Shown: positions 8,616-20,969, counted from the stretch's first letter. The stretch is 64,000 nt of DNA from Hydrogenothermus marinus (GCF_003688665.1 NZ_REFO01000011.1:248001-312000); one strand, 5' to 3'. Program-made: numbers and translations. The notes: a model not told the origin generated them from the letters alone.

Positions 8616-9098
8616 TTAGCTTTTTAAAAAGTTTGGTCTGTAAAATCCTGCTAAAAGAAATTTATCTTTTTTTTCTATTATCTCAGCTACTGTTCCTTTT
8701 TTGAAAGCAACTCTATTTGGACTTATACAGGTAATTTCATTTAAAAATAGGCTTAAGTCAGGTTCATGTCCTACTAATACAATATTACCTTCATAATTTT
8801 TTACTACTTCTAAATAATCTTCAGGCTCTGCATCTGGTGAAAGATTTTCTTCTATATTAACCTCTTTATATAAAACTTCTGCTAAAATCTTTGCTGTTTT
8901 TAAAGCTCTTTCACAAGGACTTGATATTATTTTTATATCTTCAGGTAATATCTGAACAATAAAATTTGTAAACTTTCTAAACTCTTTTTCTCCTTCTTCT
9001 GTTAAAGGTCTCTTGCAATCATCACCTTCCCAATTTTCTCTTTTTTCTGCTTTTGCATGTCTTACTAAAAATATTTTTCTTATATCTTTCTTACCCAT
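8616..9098 (-). CDS. sixA: SixA-like phosphohistidine phosphatase
   Basis: A 160-residue member of the histidine phosphatase (RHG) superfamily. The catalytic motif is R13-H14-A-K-A; the second catalytic histidine is in ILVGHEPDLS-like sequence (IVLVGHEPDL). SixA proteins dephosphorylate phosphohistidine on signalling or PTS proteins. Here it is the last gene of the polyphosphate end of the long minus-strand operon and overlaps ppk by 19 bp. Polyphosphate kinase itself is autophosphorylated on histidine, so a functional link is possible but unproven. Confidence 0.82.
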   Translation of the reverse strand: MGKKDIRKIFLVRHAKAEKRENWEGDDCKRPLTEEGEKEFRKFTNFIVQILPEDIKIISSPCERALKTAKILAEVLYKEVNIEENLSPDAEPEDYLEVVKNYEGNIVLVGHEPDLSLFLNEITCISPNRVAFKKGTVAEIIEKKDKFLLAGFYRPNFLKS

Positions 9099-11113
9099 TT
9101 TTCAAACACCTCCTGAGAGTTAAAATCTCTTTTCTTAGGTCTTATATATTCCCCTGAAGAAGTTAATATCCTTGCTTTAGCAGTATCTTTTAGCTGAATT
9201 TCTAAAATTGATTTCAGCTTTTCTTTAAGCTCTTTTTTTTCTATTGGAACAAGGGTTTCTACTCTTCTGTGGAAATTTCTTGGCATCCAGTCTGCACTAC
9301 TAATGAATATATTTTCTTCTCCACCAGATTTAAAATAAAATATTCTTGCATGCTCTAAATATTTTCCAACTATACTAATTACATTAATATTTTCACTAAT
9401 ATTTTCAATACCTGGTCTTAAACAACATATACCTCTTACTATTAAATCTATTTTAACTCCTGCTTGAGATGCTTTATAAAGGGCTTTAATAATTTCAGGA
9501 TCAACTAAGGAATTCATTTTTGCTAAAATTCTGCCATCTTTACCATATTTAGTTTCTTCTTTGATAAGCTCTAAAATTTTGTCTTTTAGATTTACTGGTG
9601 ATATAAAAAGTTTATTTAGCTTTGGTGGATGGAAATATCCGGTTATTAAATTAAATATTTTGTTAACATCATCTCCTATGTCTTTATCTGAAGTTAAAAA
9701 ATGAATATCAGAATATACTTTTGAAGTTTCTATATTATAATTTCCAGTTCCAAGATGGATATATTTTTTTAATCCTGTTTCTTCTTTCCTTACAATCATT
9801 AATATTTTTGCATGTGTTTTTAATCCAGGTACTCCATATATTACATGAACTCCATCTTCTTCTAATCTTTTTGCCCATACTATATTGCTTTCTTCATCAA
9901 ATCTTGCTTTTATCTCAACTACTGCTGTAACTTCTTTTCCATTTTGAGCGGCTTTACTTAAAGCTTCAACTATAGGTGAGTTTTTACCTACTCTATAAAG
10001 AGTTTGTTTTATTGCAAGAACATTTGGATCTTCTGCTGCTTCTTCTACTAATTCTACAATAGGATCAAATGATTCATAAGGTGTAAAAATTATGTACTCA
10101 TTTTTTTTTAAAATATTAAATATTTTTTCTACATTAAATTGAGGTGGATAGTAAGATACATAAGGAGGAAATTTTAAATCAGGTCTATCTATTTTTCTAT
10201 ATAAAGTCCATAAATCAGAAAGATTTAAAGGTATATTCATTCTATATACATCATAATCTTTTATATTAAGCTCATCTTTTAAAAAGTTTAGTATAAACTC
10301 AGAACCACCCTTTATTTCAAGTCTTACAGGTTTTCCAAATCTTCTTTCTCTTAAACCTTTTTCTATCTCTTCAAGTAAATCATCTGCTTCTAGCTCTTGT
10401 ATTACAATATCTGCATCTCTTGTAACTCTAAATGTTGCTACATTCCTTATTTCTTGATTTGGAAATAGTTTATCAATATGGTTAATTATTAAATCTTCTA
10501 AATATATATAATGTTCTTCTTTACCATTTTCTTTTAATCTTATAAATCTTGGCAAGATTTTTGGAATAGGAACAAGTCCAAATTGTATTTCTTCAGAAAT
10601 CATCTCAACAATAATATTGAAACTTAAAGATGAAAGATGAGGAAATGGATGAGTCTGATCTACTGCTAAAGGTGTTAATATAGGATATACAAACTCTTCA
10701 AAATATTTATCTGCTTTATTCTTTAGATTTTTAGAAAGTTTTTTATAACTATGTATATGAATTTTTTCTTCTTTTAACTTAGATAACAGATGTTTATACT
10801 GCTTTTCTGTTTCTTTTAAAAGTTGATTTGTTCTTTTTGTTATTTTTGAAAGTTGTTCTTTTGGTGTTAAACCATCAAAAGAAGGGGTATTAACATTTGC
10901 AGAAACTAATTTTTTTAATCCTGCTACTCTTATCATAAAAAATTCATCTAAATTCGTGAAAAAGATAGCTATAAATTTTAGCCTTTCAAGAAGAGGATTA
11001 TTCTCATCTTCTGATTCTTCTAAAACTCTTTTATTAAATTCAAGCCAACTAAGTTCTCTATTAATATAAAGCTTAGGATTATCCAGATTTATATCCTTTT
11101 TAGCATTCCCCAT
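9080..11113 (-). CDS. ppk: Polyphosphate kinase 1
   Basis: A 677-residue PPK1, which reversibly polymerises the gamma-phosphate of ATP into polyphosphate. The N-terminal signature YINRELSWLEFNKRV, the middle FFTNLDEFFMIRVAG, the catalytic-histidine region YIHLGTGNYN and the second histidine region KYLEHARIFYF are all present, so both PLD-like catalytic domains look intact. It overlaps ppx upstream by 14 bp and sixA downstream by 19 bp. Being in the same transcript as an ATPase and an exopolyphosphatase suggests joint control of energy and phosphate storage. Confidence 0.97.
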   Translation of the reverse strand: MGNAKKDINLDNPKLYINRELSWLEFNKRVLEESEDENNPLLERLKFIAIFFTNLDEFFMIRVAGLKKLVSANVNTPSFDGLTPKEQLSKITKRTNQLLKETEKQYKHLLSKLKEEKIHIHSYKKLSKNLKNKADKYFEEFVYPILTPLAVDQTHPFPHLSSLSFNIIVEMISEEIQFGLVPIPKILPRFIRLKENGKEEHYIYLEDLIINHIDKLFPNQEIRNVATFRVTRDADIVIQELEADDLLEEIEKGLRERRFGKPVRLEIKGGSEFILNFLKDELNIKDYDVYRMNIPLNLSDLWTLYRKIDRPDLKFPPYVSYYPPQFNVEKIFNILKKNEYIIFTPYESFDPIVELVEEAAEDPNVLAIKQTLYRVGKNSPIVEALSKAAQNGKEVTAVVEIKARFDEESNIVWAKRLEEDGVHVIYGVPGLKTHAKILMIVRKEETGLKKYIHLGTGNYNIETSKVYSDIHFLTSDKDIGDDVNKIFNLITGYFHPPKLNKLFISPVNLKDKILELIKEETKYGKDGRILAKMNSLVDPEIIKALYKASQAGVKIDLIVRGICCLRPGIENISENINVISIVGKYLEHARIFYFKSGGEENIFISSADWMPRNFHRRVETLVPIEKKELKEKLKSILEIQLKDTAKARILTSSGEYIRPKKRDFNSQEVFEKWVRKI

Positions 11114-11990
11114 TTTTTACTACCTTTTCGTAAATTATTCCTTCTCTTATACCATACTTAGAAATTACAAGTTCTTTAGCTTTAAAGATATCCATTAGTT
11201 CTAAAGCAACAATACTTGCAACAGCTACTGTTTTAGCTCTTTCTAAAGAAATTGGATAAATCTCCATAATTTCAGATGCTGTCATATTTTTTATTTTTTC
11301 TACTATCTCTTTAAGTTTTTTCTTTTTTATTCTTTTCTTTCCAGCTATCTTTTTTAAAGCTCTTATACTACCGCCAACCCCTACAATAATATTTGTTTCG
11401 TATAATTTAAAATCATAAGGATTAACAAAAGCTCTAATTTTTCTTCTTATTGCTATCTCATCTTCTATTTTCCCATCTTTCATATAATCTTTAAATATTA
11501 AAGTTCCTAAAGGATAGCTTTTACAATTTTCAGTATCTATTATAGATTTACTCTTTTTTAAAGATTCTATTTCACAAATTTCTAAACTTCCGCCACCTAT
11601 ATCAAATATTAATCCTTGTTTTTCTTTTATATCCAATAATGCACCTATAGCTGAGTAATAAGCTTCTTCTTTCCCTGATAATACTTGAATATCAAAATAT
11701 TTTTTTAATCTTTTTATTATTTCACCTTTATTTTCTGCAACTCTTATTATATATGTTGCAAAAGATATTACACAGTCTGGATTTATCTGTTTCACTTCAT
11801 TATAAAAATCTTTTATCAGATTTTCTAATTTATTTATTCCTTCTTCTGTGATTTTTCCATCTTTTAGATAATTTAATAGCCTAAGATAATAAGAGTTTTT
11901 AAAAATTTGTTTTATTTTTTTTCCTTGTAGTGAATACAAAACAAGTTTAACAGTGTTTGAACCTATATCTATTACTACTATTTTTTTCAT
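11100..11990 (-). CDS. ppx: Exopolyphosphatase / guanosine pentaphosphatase (Ppx/GppA)
   Basis: A 296-residue protein of the ASKHA phosphatase superfamily. The N-terminal DIGSNTVKLVLY is the phosphate-1 loop and LIFDIGGGSLEI is the phosphate-2 loop typical of Ppx/GppA. It is the short form, lacking the C-terminal HD-like domain, as in many Aquificota and Campylobacterota. It would release phosphate from polyphosphate ends or hydrolyse pppGpp; sequence alone does not decide. Its start overlaps the atpQ stop by 4 bp and its end overlaps ppk by 14 bp. Confidence 0.92.
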   Translation of the reverse strand: MKKIVVIDIGSNTVKLVLYSLQGKKIKQIFKNSYYLRLLNYLKDGKITEEGINKLENLIKDFYNEVKQINPDCVISFATYIIRVAENKGEIIKRLKKYFDIQVLSGKEEAYYSAIGALLDIKEKQGLIFDIGGGSLEICEIESLKKSKSIIDTENCKSYPLGTLIFKDYMKDGKIEDEIAIRRKIRAFVNPYDFKLYETNIIVGVGGSIRALKKIAGKKRIKKKKLKEIVEKIKNMTASEIMEIYPISLERAKTVAVASIVALELMDIFKAKELVISKYGIREGIIYEKVVKNGEC

Positions 11991-12262
11991 TTAAAATCCT
12001 TTATATCTTTTTTATAAACAATTTGATATATATTATAGATGCCAATAAAAATTCCTATGAGAATTCCTGTTATTGTCCAAGAAGTTTTACCAATTTTATA
12101 GCTTCCATCAAGCCACCAGCCAATATATGCTCCTAAAACAACAGGAAGTAAAAAGATAATACTTATACTTCCAATATAAGTAAGAGCATACCATATATTT
12201 TTTTCTTTTTTTTGTTCTAATTTATTTATCTTTTCTTTTATATCTTTAAAAAAATCTGACAT
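11987..12262 (-). CDS. atpQ: N-ATPase small membrane subunit AtpQ (AtpZ/AtpI-like)
   Basis: A 91-residue protein with two membrane helices of the AtpZ/AtpI-like family. After a charged N terminus it has a first hydrophobic stretch (YIGSISIIFLLPVVLGAYIG), the family signature GAYIGWWLDG, then a second helix with GILIGIFIGIYNIYQIV. AtpQ of N-ATPase operons belongs to this family and is thought to help Mg2+ supply or c-ring assembly. It follows atpC by one base, the same neighbour as in standard N-ATPase operons, and overlaps ppx by 4 bp. Confidence 0.75.
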   Translation of the reverse strand: MSDFFKDIKEKINKLEQKKEKNIWYALTYIGSISIIFLLPVVLGAYIGWWLDGSYKIGKTSWTITGILIGIFIGIYNIYQIVYKKDIKDFK

Positions 12263-12263
12263 T

Positions 12264-14833
<2,570 letters not shown>

Positions 14834-14837
<4 letters not shown>

Positions 14838-16321
14838 AACTTTTCTACAAAATCTTTAATTTCTTTTTTTAGGTTTTCTGTTAAAACTTTTGAGTATTTA
14901 ATTTCTTTTAGTATTTCTGGTTTTTCTTTTTCTAATCTTTCTAAAACAAAGTCTGCATTATAATTAACCTGATCTTCTGGTAATTTATCAAAATAACCTT
15001 CATTTAATAAAAAAAAGATAATTACTTGTTGTTCAACCTGATAATGTTTTCTTTTTGGTTGTTTTAAAAGCTCTCTTAATCTTTTTCCTCTTCTTATTAT
15101 CTTTTCAGTTTCTCCAAACACTTTTACTCCAAGCTTTGTGAATATCTCAACTTCTAAAAACTGAGCATAATAAAGTCTTAAAGATTCTGCAACATCTTTT
15201 AAAGCTGGTATTTGAGTTTTTCCTCCAATTCTTGAAACTGATTTTCCTACATCTACTGCTGGTCTTTGATTTATATTAAAAAGATTTGCATCAAGATATA
15301 TCTGTCCATCAGTGATAGATATTACATTTGTTGGAATATATGAAGAAATTCTCCCTGCTTGAGTTTCTACTATAGGAAGTGCCGTAATTGAGCCACCATT
15401 TTTTATTTTACAAGCTCTTTCTAAAAGTCTTGAATGTATATAAAAAATATCTCCTGGATAAGCTTCCCTTCCTGGAGGTCTTTTTAGTAAAAGAGATAAA
15501 GCTTGATATGCAAAAGCATGCTTTGTTAAATCATCATAAACTATTAAAACATCTTTGCCTTTATCAAGAAAATATTCTGCTATTGCAGTTGCTGAGTATG
15601 GAGCTAAAAATTTAAGTCCAGGATTTTGATCTGATGTTGCGGCTACAATTACTGTGTAATCAAGAGCTCCATATTTTTTTAAAGTTGAGTAGACATCTAA
15701 AACTGCCTGTTTTCTTTGTCCTATTGCAGTATATACACAGATTACATTTTTATCTTTCTGATTTAGTATAGTATCAACTGCCAAGGTAGTTTTACCTGTA
15801 GAGGTATCACCAAGAATAAGCTCTCTTTGCCCTTTGCCAATAGGAAACATAGAATCTATTACTTTAATACCTGTGTAGAGCTGATCTTTTACAAAATCTC
15901 TATCAAAAATAGCAGGTGCATCTCTTTCTACAGGATAATAAGTTGAAGTTTTTATGGGTGGTTTTTCATCAAGAGGTTTACCAAGAGGATTAACCATTCT
16001 ACCTACTATATCTTCTGACACAGGTACTGATATTATATGGCCTGTTCTGTAAACAATACTATTTACTTCAACATTTTTTTCTTTTTCAAGTATTATAGCT
16101 GTTAAAAAATTTTCTTTTATATCTATAACTATTCCATTTATATTATTTTCAAATTTTACAACTTCATAAAACTGGACATTTGGAAGACCTCTAATTTTAG
16201 CAAGACCTTCTTCTATAGATTCAACAACACCTTCTTCTTCAATTAGTGGCTTTAATTGATAATCTTTTACTGCTTCTTTTATTGCTTCTTTAAATCTATC
16301 TATTCCATTAATAGCTTTCAA
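14834..16321 (-). CDS. atpA: N-ATPase alpha subunit
   Basis: A 495-residue non-catalytic nucleotide-binding subunit. The P-loop at 171-178 reads GDTSTGKT where most alpha subunits have GDRQTGKT. The arginine finger is present in SVSRIGGKTQ (about R366). The extreme N terminus lacks the usual delta-binding start of housekeeping alpha subunits, which agrees with the absence of a separate atpH gene. It overlaps atpF by 14 bp and atpG by 4 bp. Confidence 0.95.
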
Positions 16322-17063
16322 TTTTTTTCCTCATTATATTTTGAAATACAGATAACTGGCCTTCAAGAGATAAATCTATAAGTTTTGAACCAATATGTAT
16401 GCTAACTCCTGCAATTAAATCTTTTTTCTCTTCTTCTTTTATAGATACTTCAATACCAAACTCTTTTTTTATTAAATCTTTCAGCTTGTTTTTTTCTTCT
16501 TCTGTTAAAGGATATGCAGTTTCAATTAAAATAAATTTTTGATGTTTTAATTCTTCTGATATGGATTTTTTATCTTCATCTGGTAAATTTTCAATGGCTT
16601 CAAGGGCTAATTTGAATAAATTCTTATGTAAATTTTCATCAGAAACCTTAACTAATATTTTAGAAACAAACTGAAGAGAGTAGTTTATAATAAACTCCTT
16701 AATCTCATTGATTACTTCCTTTTTCTCTATCTGAAGAGATTCTAAAAATTTTTCTCTTTCTGCATCAAGTTCTGCTTTCATCTGTTTATACAACTTTTCT
16801 TTTTCTTCTTCTACTTGTTTTGTTATCTCTGCTAATTTAGCCTTTTTTATATTTTCTATATCTTGTAATAGTTTTTCATATTCTTGTTTAAGCTTTTCTA
16901 CTTTTGCTTGAGCTTCTTCTGCTTCTCTTATCTTTGTATCAATATACTCTTTTCTTTTTTTCAAAACAGAGATAACAGGTTTATAAAGTAGCTTTTTCAA
17001 AATCCATAGTAGAATAAAAAAGTTTATAATCTCAAAAAGATAAGTTAATAAATCAAACTTCAT
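16308..17063 (-). CDS. atpF: N-ATPase b subunit with delta-like C-terminal domain
   Basis: A 251-residue protein, much longer than an ordinary b subunit (about 160). One N-terminal membrane helix (residues 5-30) leads into the stalk motif YKPVISVLKKRK and a long coiled coil to about 150. The C terminus (about 180-251) contains IETAYPLTEEEKNKL and DLIAGVSIHIGSKLIDLSLEGQL, which matches the C-terminal domain of the delta subunit (AxPLTxEQ and LIGGxxxxxGDxxIDxSL). The protein therefore joins b and delta functions in one chain, a feature of N-ATPases. It starts 8 bp after atpE. Confidence 0.92.
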   Translation of the reverse strand: MKFDLLTYLFEIINFFILLWILKKLLYKPVISVLKKRKEYIDTKIREAEEAQAKVEKLKQEYEKLLQDIENIKKAKLAEITKQVEEEKEKLYKQMKAELDAEREKFLESLQIEKKEVINEIKEFIINYSLQFVSKILVKVSDENLHKNLFKLALEAIENLPDEDKKSISEELKHQKFILIETAYPLTEEEKNKLKDLIKKEFGIEVSIKEEEKKDLIAGVSIHIGSKLIDLSLEGQLSVFQNIMRKKIESY

Positions 17064-17071
17064 TTTTTATC

Positions 17072-17338
17072 CTATTTTGTAAAAAGATGTATAAATGGAT
17101 TTGCAAAAAGTATAATTAAAGCAATTACCAAAGAATAGATAGCAACAGATTCAACAACTGCAGCACCAATAAAGAAAAGTCTTATAATTGTATTTGCTTG
17201 TTCTGGTTGTCTTGCAACAGATTCTATAGCTTTTGTTAGAGCTTCACCTTCTCCTCTTGAAGGCATCATTCCACCAATTGCTATTGTAATACCTGCTGTA
17301 AATATTGATACTGCTGCTATAATTGTAAGTGAATCCAT
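17072..17338 (-). CDS. atpE: N-ATPase c subunit, Na+-type with extra glutamates
   Basis: An 88-residue helical hairpin forming the rotor ring. Aligned by eye to the Ilyobacter tartaricus Na+ ring through the shared SVARQPE loop, it keeps V61, E63, S64 and Y68 at the positions of V63, E65, S66 and Y70, which bind Na+. Where I. tartaricus has Q32, this protein has E30, with another glutamate at E32 (GEGEALTKAIES). A carboxylate on helix 1 in addition to the one on helix 2 is characteristic of N-ATPase c subunits. The Na+ specificity is a prediction from these ligands. Confidence 0.94.
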   Translation of the reverse strand: MDSLTIIAAVSIFTAGITIAIGGMMPSRGEGEALTKAIESVARQPEQANTIIRLFFIGAAVVESVAIYSLVIALIILFANPFIHLFTK

Positions 17339-17354
17339 AATTTTCCCTCCTTAT

Positions 17355-18095
17355 TTATAGTTCATACCAGTCTTCTTTTAAATATGCTAACTTTTTATCT
17401 AACTCTTCAACCTTTAATCCTGCAACTATATAAGCAAGAGTAAGAATACCAAATAAGTATGCCTGAATAATATCTCCAAGTATATTAAAAAGCATCATAG
17501 GAACAGGTACAATTACTGCTGTTAAAAGAACTAAAATAGCAATAATTAAGTCCCATCCAAGCATATTCCCAAAAAGCCTAAATGTTAAAGACAATATTCT
17601 TCCAAATTCACCTACTATATTTAAAGGAAATAATATAAAAACAGGTTCAAAAAATTTTTTAAAATAGCTTAAACCATGAAATTTGACACCATAATAATAT
17701 ATAGAAAATAATGTAATTGTAGAAAGCCCTGCCACTGCCGAAATATCCCCTGTTGGTGTATGAAATGGAGGTACCATTCCAATAATATTTGAAAATGCTA
17801 CAAATATCCATATTGTAGCTATAAAATTAAAAAAAGGTGAGATTGGCATCTGAGCAAAATCTTTAATCTGTTTAGCTATTGCTATTAGTAATGTTTCTAT
17901 AAAAATCTGCTTTGTAGATGGATTTTTTATTTTTAGATTTCTTGTAAATATAAATGCTAAAACTATTATTACAGCCATTGCTATCCATGTTGTTATTACA
18001 ACATCTGTAAGAGCAAGATGGATTTTTATATTCTCAATAGTTATATATCCAAAATCAAAAAGCTCTTTTGTAAAAACTTTTTCAGCTACATTCAT
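17355..18095 (-). CDS. atpB: N-ATPase a subunit (stator channel)
   Basis: A 246-residue multi-spanning subunit that forms the ion half-channels against the c ring. The essential arginine is R173 in LSLTFRLFGNMLG. The C-terminal helix pair has GDIIQAYLFGILTLAYI, the family's Q-x-x-x-F-x-x-LTxxYI pattern, and the early part has NIIGMVPPFHTPTGD. It overlaps atpR by 4 bp and is followed by atpE after 16 bp. Confidence 0.95.
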   Translation of the reverse strand: MNVAEKVFTKELFDFGYITIENIKIHLALTDVVITTWIAMAVIIVLAFIFTRNLKIKNPSTKQIFIETLLIAIAKQIKDFAQMPISPFFNFIATIWIFVAFSNIIGMVPPFHTPTGDISAVAGLSTITLFSIYYYGVKFHGLSYFKKFFEPVFILFPLNIVGEFGRILSLTFRLFGNMLGWDLIIAILVLLTAVIVPVPMMLFNILGDIIQAYLFGILTLAYIVAGLKVEELDKKLAYLKEDWYEL

Positions 18096-18346
18096 AATAA
18101 CTTTAATTTAAGGTAATATCTAGAAAAGGTCAACCTTGATAAATAAAATCCTATTAAAAAAAATATAATTCCAGCTTTAAAATAGTAAGCAACTAAGATA
18201 GCTATAACTGATAAAAATAAAAATCTATAAAAGAACTTTAAGTTCATTTTTTTATTTAAAATAGCATTTTTAATACTTTTATAAAGATGATAAAAATATA
18301 TAATTCCTGAAATATAACCTACAATGAAAGATATAAAAAATTTCAT
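18092..18346 (-). CDS. atpR: N-ATPase subunit AtpR
   Basis: An 84-residue protein with three predicted membrane helices (about 2-22, 43-60 and 62-80). It shows the sparse AtpR pattern: a first helix with GYISGIIYFYHLY, an FxxRF start of helix 2 with arginine R42, and a third helix with FLIGFYLSRLTFSRY. AtpR is found only in N-ATPase operons, directly before atpB as here, and is proposed to contact the extra carboxylate of the c subunit. The short length makes the call partly dependent on context. It overlaps both neighbours by 4 bp. Confidence 0.8.
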   Translation of the reverse strand: MKFFISFIVGYISGIIYFYHLYKSIKNAILNKKMNLKFFYRFLFLSVIAILVAYYFKAGIIFFLIGFYLSRLTFSRYYLKLKLL

Positions 18347-19566
18347 ACCTCTTCTATTTCACCAGCTTTTTCTAAAGCAAGTTTAGAAAACACAGGGCCT
18401 AAGAACTCGTGAATTGCCGTAGCTCCAATTACCATATTAACAAGAATTAAACCAAAATCTTTAAATTCTGGAGTTTGATAAGAAAGCAAAGCAAGACCAA
18501 TTACTATACCACCTTGAGGAAAGAGAGCAAAGGCTAGATATTTTTTTACTTTTTCTGGTGCTTGTGATAAATGAGCTCCAATATAAACGCCAGTAAATTT
18601 ACCAATAAATCTGGATAGAATATAAACTAAAACTAAAGGTAAGAATACAAAAATAAGCTTTATATTTAAAAATGCTGAACCAACTACAAAAAATGCAGTA
18701 AATATTACATCCTCAATATAATTTTCAAGAGGTCCTTTAAATTTTTCATTCTCTTTATCTATATTAACTAAAGTAATTCCTGTTGTCATAGTAGATAAAA
18801 GTTCATCTACATTAACTGCATGTGCTATAGAAAATGTTAAAAATAAAATACCAACAGTTACAGTAACAACCTCTTTTCTTTCTTTTGCAAACTTACCTAA
18901 GTAATGCATTAAAAATCCCATTACAATACCAAGTAAAACAGCTCCACCTATCTGATAAAGGATTTTAAAAAAAATATTTAAAATTTCTAAATTTTGTCCA
19001 GACATTACAGATTTAGCTATTGCAAAACCAAGAACAAAGTTCATTATTCCTGTTGCATCATCAAGAGCTGCAACTCCAAGAACAGTTGTAGTTAGAACAC
19101 CTTTGGCTTTATATTCATGAATAACTTCAAGGGTCGCTGTTGGATCTGTAGGAGATGCTAAAGCTCCAAATAATAAAGATAAAGCAAATAAAACTTTAAT
19201 ATCTAAATGTTGTGTAAAGAAAAAATATAAAAACATAGCAATAGAAACAAATAAATATGCTAATTCTGCCTCTCCTAAAGTTATAAATGAGATACTTTTC
19301 CCAAGAGATTTTATATTTTTCCAAGATAAAGATGCACCTATTAAAAATGTGATAATAGATAAAGAAGCATGGGTAATAATATCAGATTTATCTAAAAACT
19401 GCTTATCAATAATATTGAAAACATAAGGACTCATTAATATTCCAGCAACAATATATCCACTTACCCTTGGAAGTTTAAAGTAATTAGCAATATTTCCAAA
19501 AAGATAACCAACAACTAGTATTAAACCTATCTCAAATAAAGTTTCTTTAAAAAAAGATAAATCCAT
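18343..19566 (-). CDS. Cation/H+ antiporter, CPA2-type with DD motif
   Basis: A 407-residue protein with about twelve membrane helices of the monovalent cation:proton antiporter family. ASPTDPTATLEV (137-148) and LGVAALDDATGI (163-174) are the ion-binding unwound-helix motifs. The D169-D170 pair is the DD motif of electrogenic Na+/H+ antiporters such as NapA. There is no TrkA-N domain, unlike KefB/C. It shares one base with the hisD stop (TAATG) and overlaps atpR by 4 bp, placing it in one transcript with the Na+-type ATPase. Na+ rather than K+ specificity is inferred from the motif and the neighbours. Confidence 0.85.
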   Translation of the reverse strand: MDLSFFKETLFEIGLILVVGYLFGNIANYFKLPRVSGYIVAGILMSPYVFNIIDKQFLDKSDIITHASLSIITFLIGASLSWKNIKSLGKSISFITLGEAELAYLFVSIAMFLYFFFTQHLDIKVLFALSLLFGALASPTDPTATLEVIHEYKAKGVLTTTVLGVAALDDATGIMNFVLGFAIAKSVMSGQNLEILNIFFKILYQIGGAVLLGIVMGFLMHYLGKFAKERKEVVTVTVGILFLTFSIAHAVNVDELLSTMTTGITLVNIDKENEKFKGPLENYIEDVIFTAFFVVGSAFLNIKLIFVFLPLVLVYILSRFIGKFTGVYIGAHLSQAPEKVKKYLAFALFPQGGIVIGLALLSYQTPEFKDFGLILVNMVIGATAIHEFLGPVFSKLALEKAGEIEEV

Positions 19567-20852
19567 TAATCCTTTCTTCTTATATCAACACTTAATTTAT
19601 GAGCTATTAAACCTTCTGCTTTTGCAATATCTGATGCTATTTTGCTAACTCTATCAAATCCTTTTTTAGAAACATATATAACTGAAGATCTTTTTACAAA
19701 ATCATATACTCCAAGTGGTGAGGAAAATCTTGCTGTTCCTGCAGTAGGAAGTACATGATTTGGACCTAATACATAATCTCCTAAAGGCTCTGTTGAATAT
19801 TCACCTAAGAATATAGCTCCTGCATTTTCTATATCATTTAGATAAGAAAAAGGTTCTTTTACTACAAGCTCAAGATGCTCTGGAGCTATAAAATTAGCTA
19901 CTGCACAAGCTTCTTCTATGTTATTAACAATAAATATTTTTCCATAGTTATTTAATGATTTTTCTATAATATCTCTTCTTGGCATTTTTAAAAGCAGATC
20001 TGCATATATTGCATCATGAACTCTTTCTGCTAAATTTTCATCATCTGTTATAAGAATAGAAGCTGCCATTTCATCATGTTCTGCTTGAGATAATAGATCT
20101 GCTGCTATCCATTTTGGATTAGCAGTTTTATCTGCAATAACAAGTATTTCTGAAGGGCCAGCTATTGAATCTATTCCAACTACTCCATAAACATTTTTTT
20201 TGGCTAAAGCTACATAAATATTTCCAGGTCCAACTATTTTATCTACTTTTTCTACTGTTTCTGTTCCATAAGCAAGAGCAGCTATTGCTTGAGCTCCACC
20301 TAATCTATAAACTTTTTCTATTCCACATATATAAGCTGCTGCAAGGGTATATTTATTTGGATTTGGAGATGTCATATATATATTTTTTACTCCTGCTACT
20401 ACTGCAGGAATGGCATTCATTATTACACTTGAAGGGTATGCCGCTTTTCCACCAGGAACATATAGCCCAACTTTCTCAAGAGGTATAACCTTTTGACCTA
20501 ATATTATTCCTTCTTCCTCATTTATATAAGAGTTTTCAAGTTGAGATTGATGAAAATCCATTACTCTTTCAGCTGCAACTTCTAAAGCATTTCTAACATC
20601 ATCTTCAATGTTAACATAAGCTTCTTCTAACTCTTCAAACCCAATTACAAGTTCATCTGGAGAGTTTATTTTTATATTGTCAAATTTTTCTGTATACTCA
20701 ATTAAAGCTTTATCCCCTTTTTCTTTTACATTTTTAATTATCTCTTTTACAGATTTTTCATACTCTTCAAAATCTACTTCACTTCTTTTAATTAACTTTT
20801 GAATATCTTCATCTTTTGTAAAATCTTTATGTCTTAAATCTACTATTTTCAT
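19566..20852 (-). CDS. hisD: Histidinol dehydrogenase
   Basis: A 428-residue zinc enzyme that oxidises L-histidinol to histidine in two NAD-dependent steps. The signature IAGPSEILVIAD and the zinc and catalytic motifs LLSQAEHDEMA and APEHLELV are present, and the N-terminal GLYVPGGKAAYPSSV is typical. A good AAAGGAG Shine-Dalgarno precedes the ATG. It is the first gene of the long minus-strand run that continues into the antiporter and ATPase genes; no biosynthetic link to those is known. Confidence 0.97.
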   Translation of the reverse strand: MKIVDLRHKDFTKDEDIQKLIKRSEVDFEEYEKSVKEIIKNVKEKGDKALIEYTEKFDNIKINSPDELVIGFEELEEAYVNIEDDVRNALEVAAERVMDFHQSQLENSYINEEEGIILGQKVIPLEKVGLYVPGGKAAYPSSVIMNAIPAVVAGVKNIYMTSPNPNKYTLAAAYICGIEKVYRLGGAQAIAALAYGTETVEKVDKIVGPGNIYVALAKKNVYGVVGIDSIAGPSEILVIADKTANPKWIAADLLSQAEHDEMAASILITDDENLAERVHDAIYADLLLKMPRRDIIEKSLNNYGKIFIVNNIEEACAVANFIAPEHLELVVKEPFSYLNDIENAGAIFLGEYSTEPLGDYVLGPNHVLPTAGTARFSSPLGVYDFVKRSSVIYVSKKGFDRVSKIASDIAKAEGLIAHKLSVDIRRKD

Positions 20853-20931
20853 TTAGGTACTCCTTTCTTTTTTTTCTTCTATATTAAGTTTATATTTCTA
20901 TTGCTTTAATGTCTATAGTGTAAATGAATGA

Positions 20932-20959
20932 TATAATATCTATCTAAACAATGAGGAGG
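20932..20959 (+). promoter_or_regulatory. Candidate thrC -10 box and Shine-Dalgarno
   Basis: TATAAT at 20932-20937 is a perfect -10 hexamer, but no good -35 lies at 16-18 bp. AGGAGG at 20954-20959 stands 10 bases before the TTG start of thrC and decides that start. The 117-bp spacer also carries the leftward promoter of hisD, which I could not place. Confidence 0.45.
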
Positions 20960-20969
20960 ATTTTTTATT

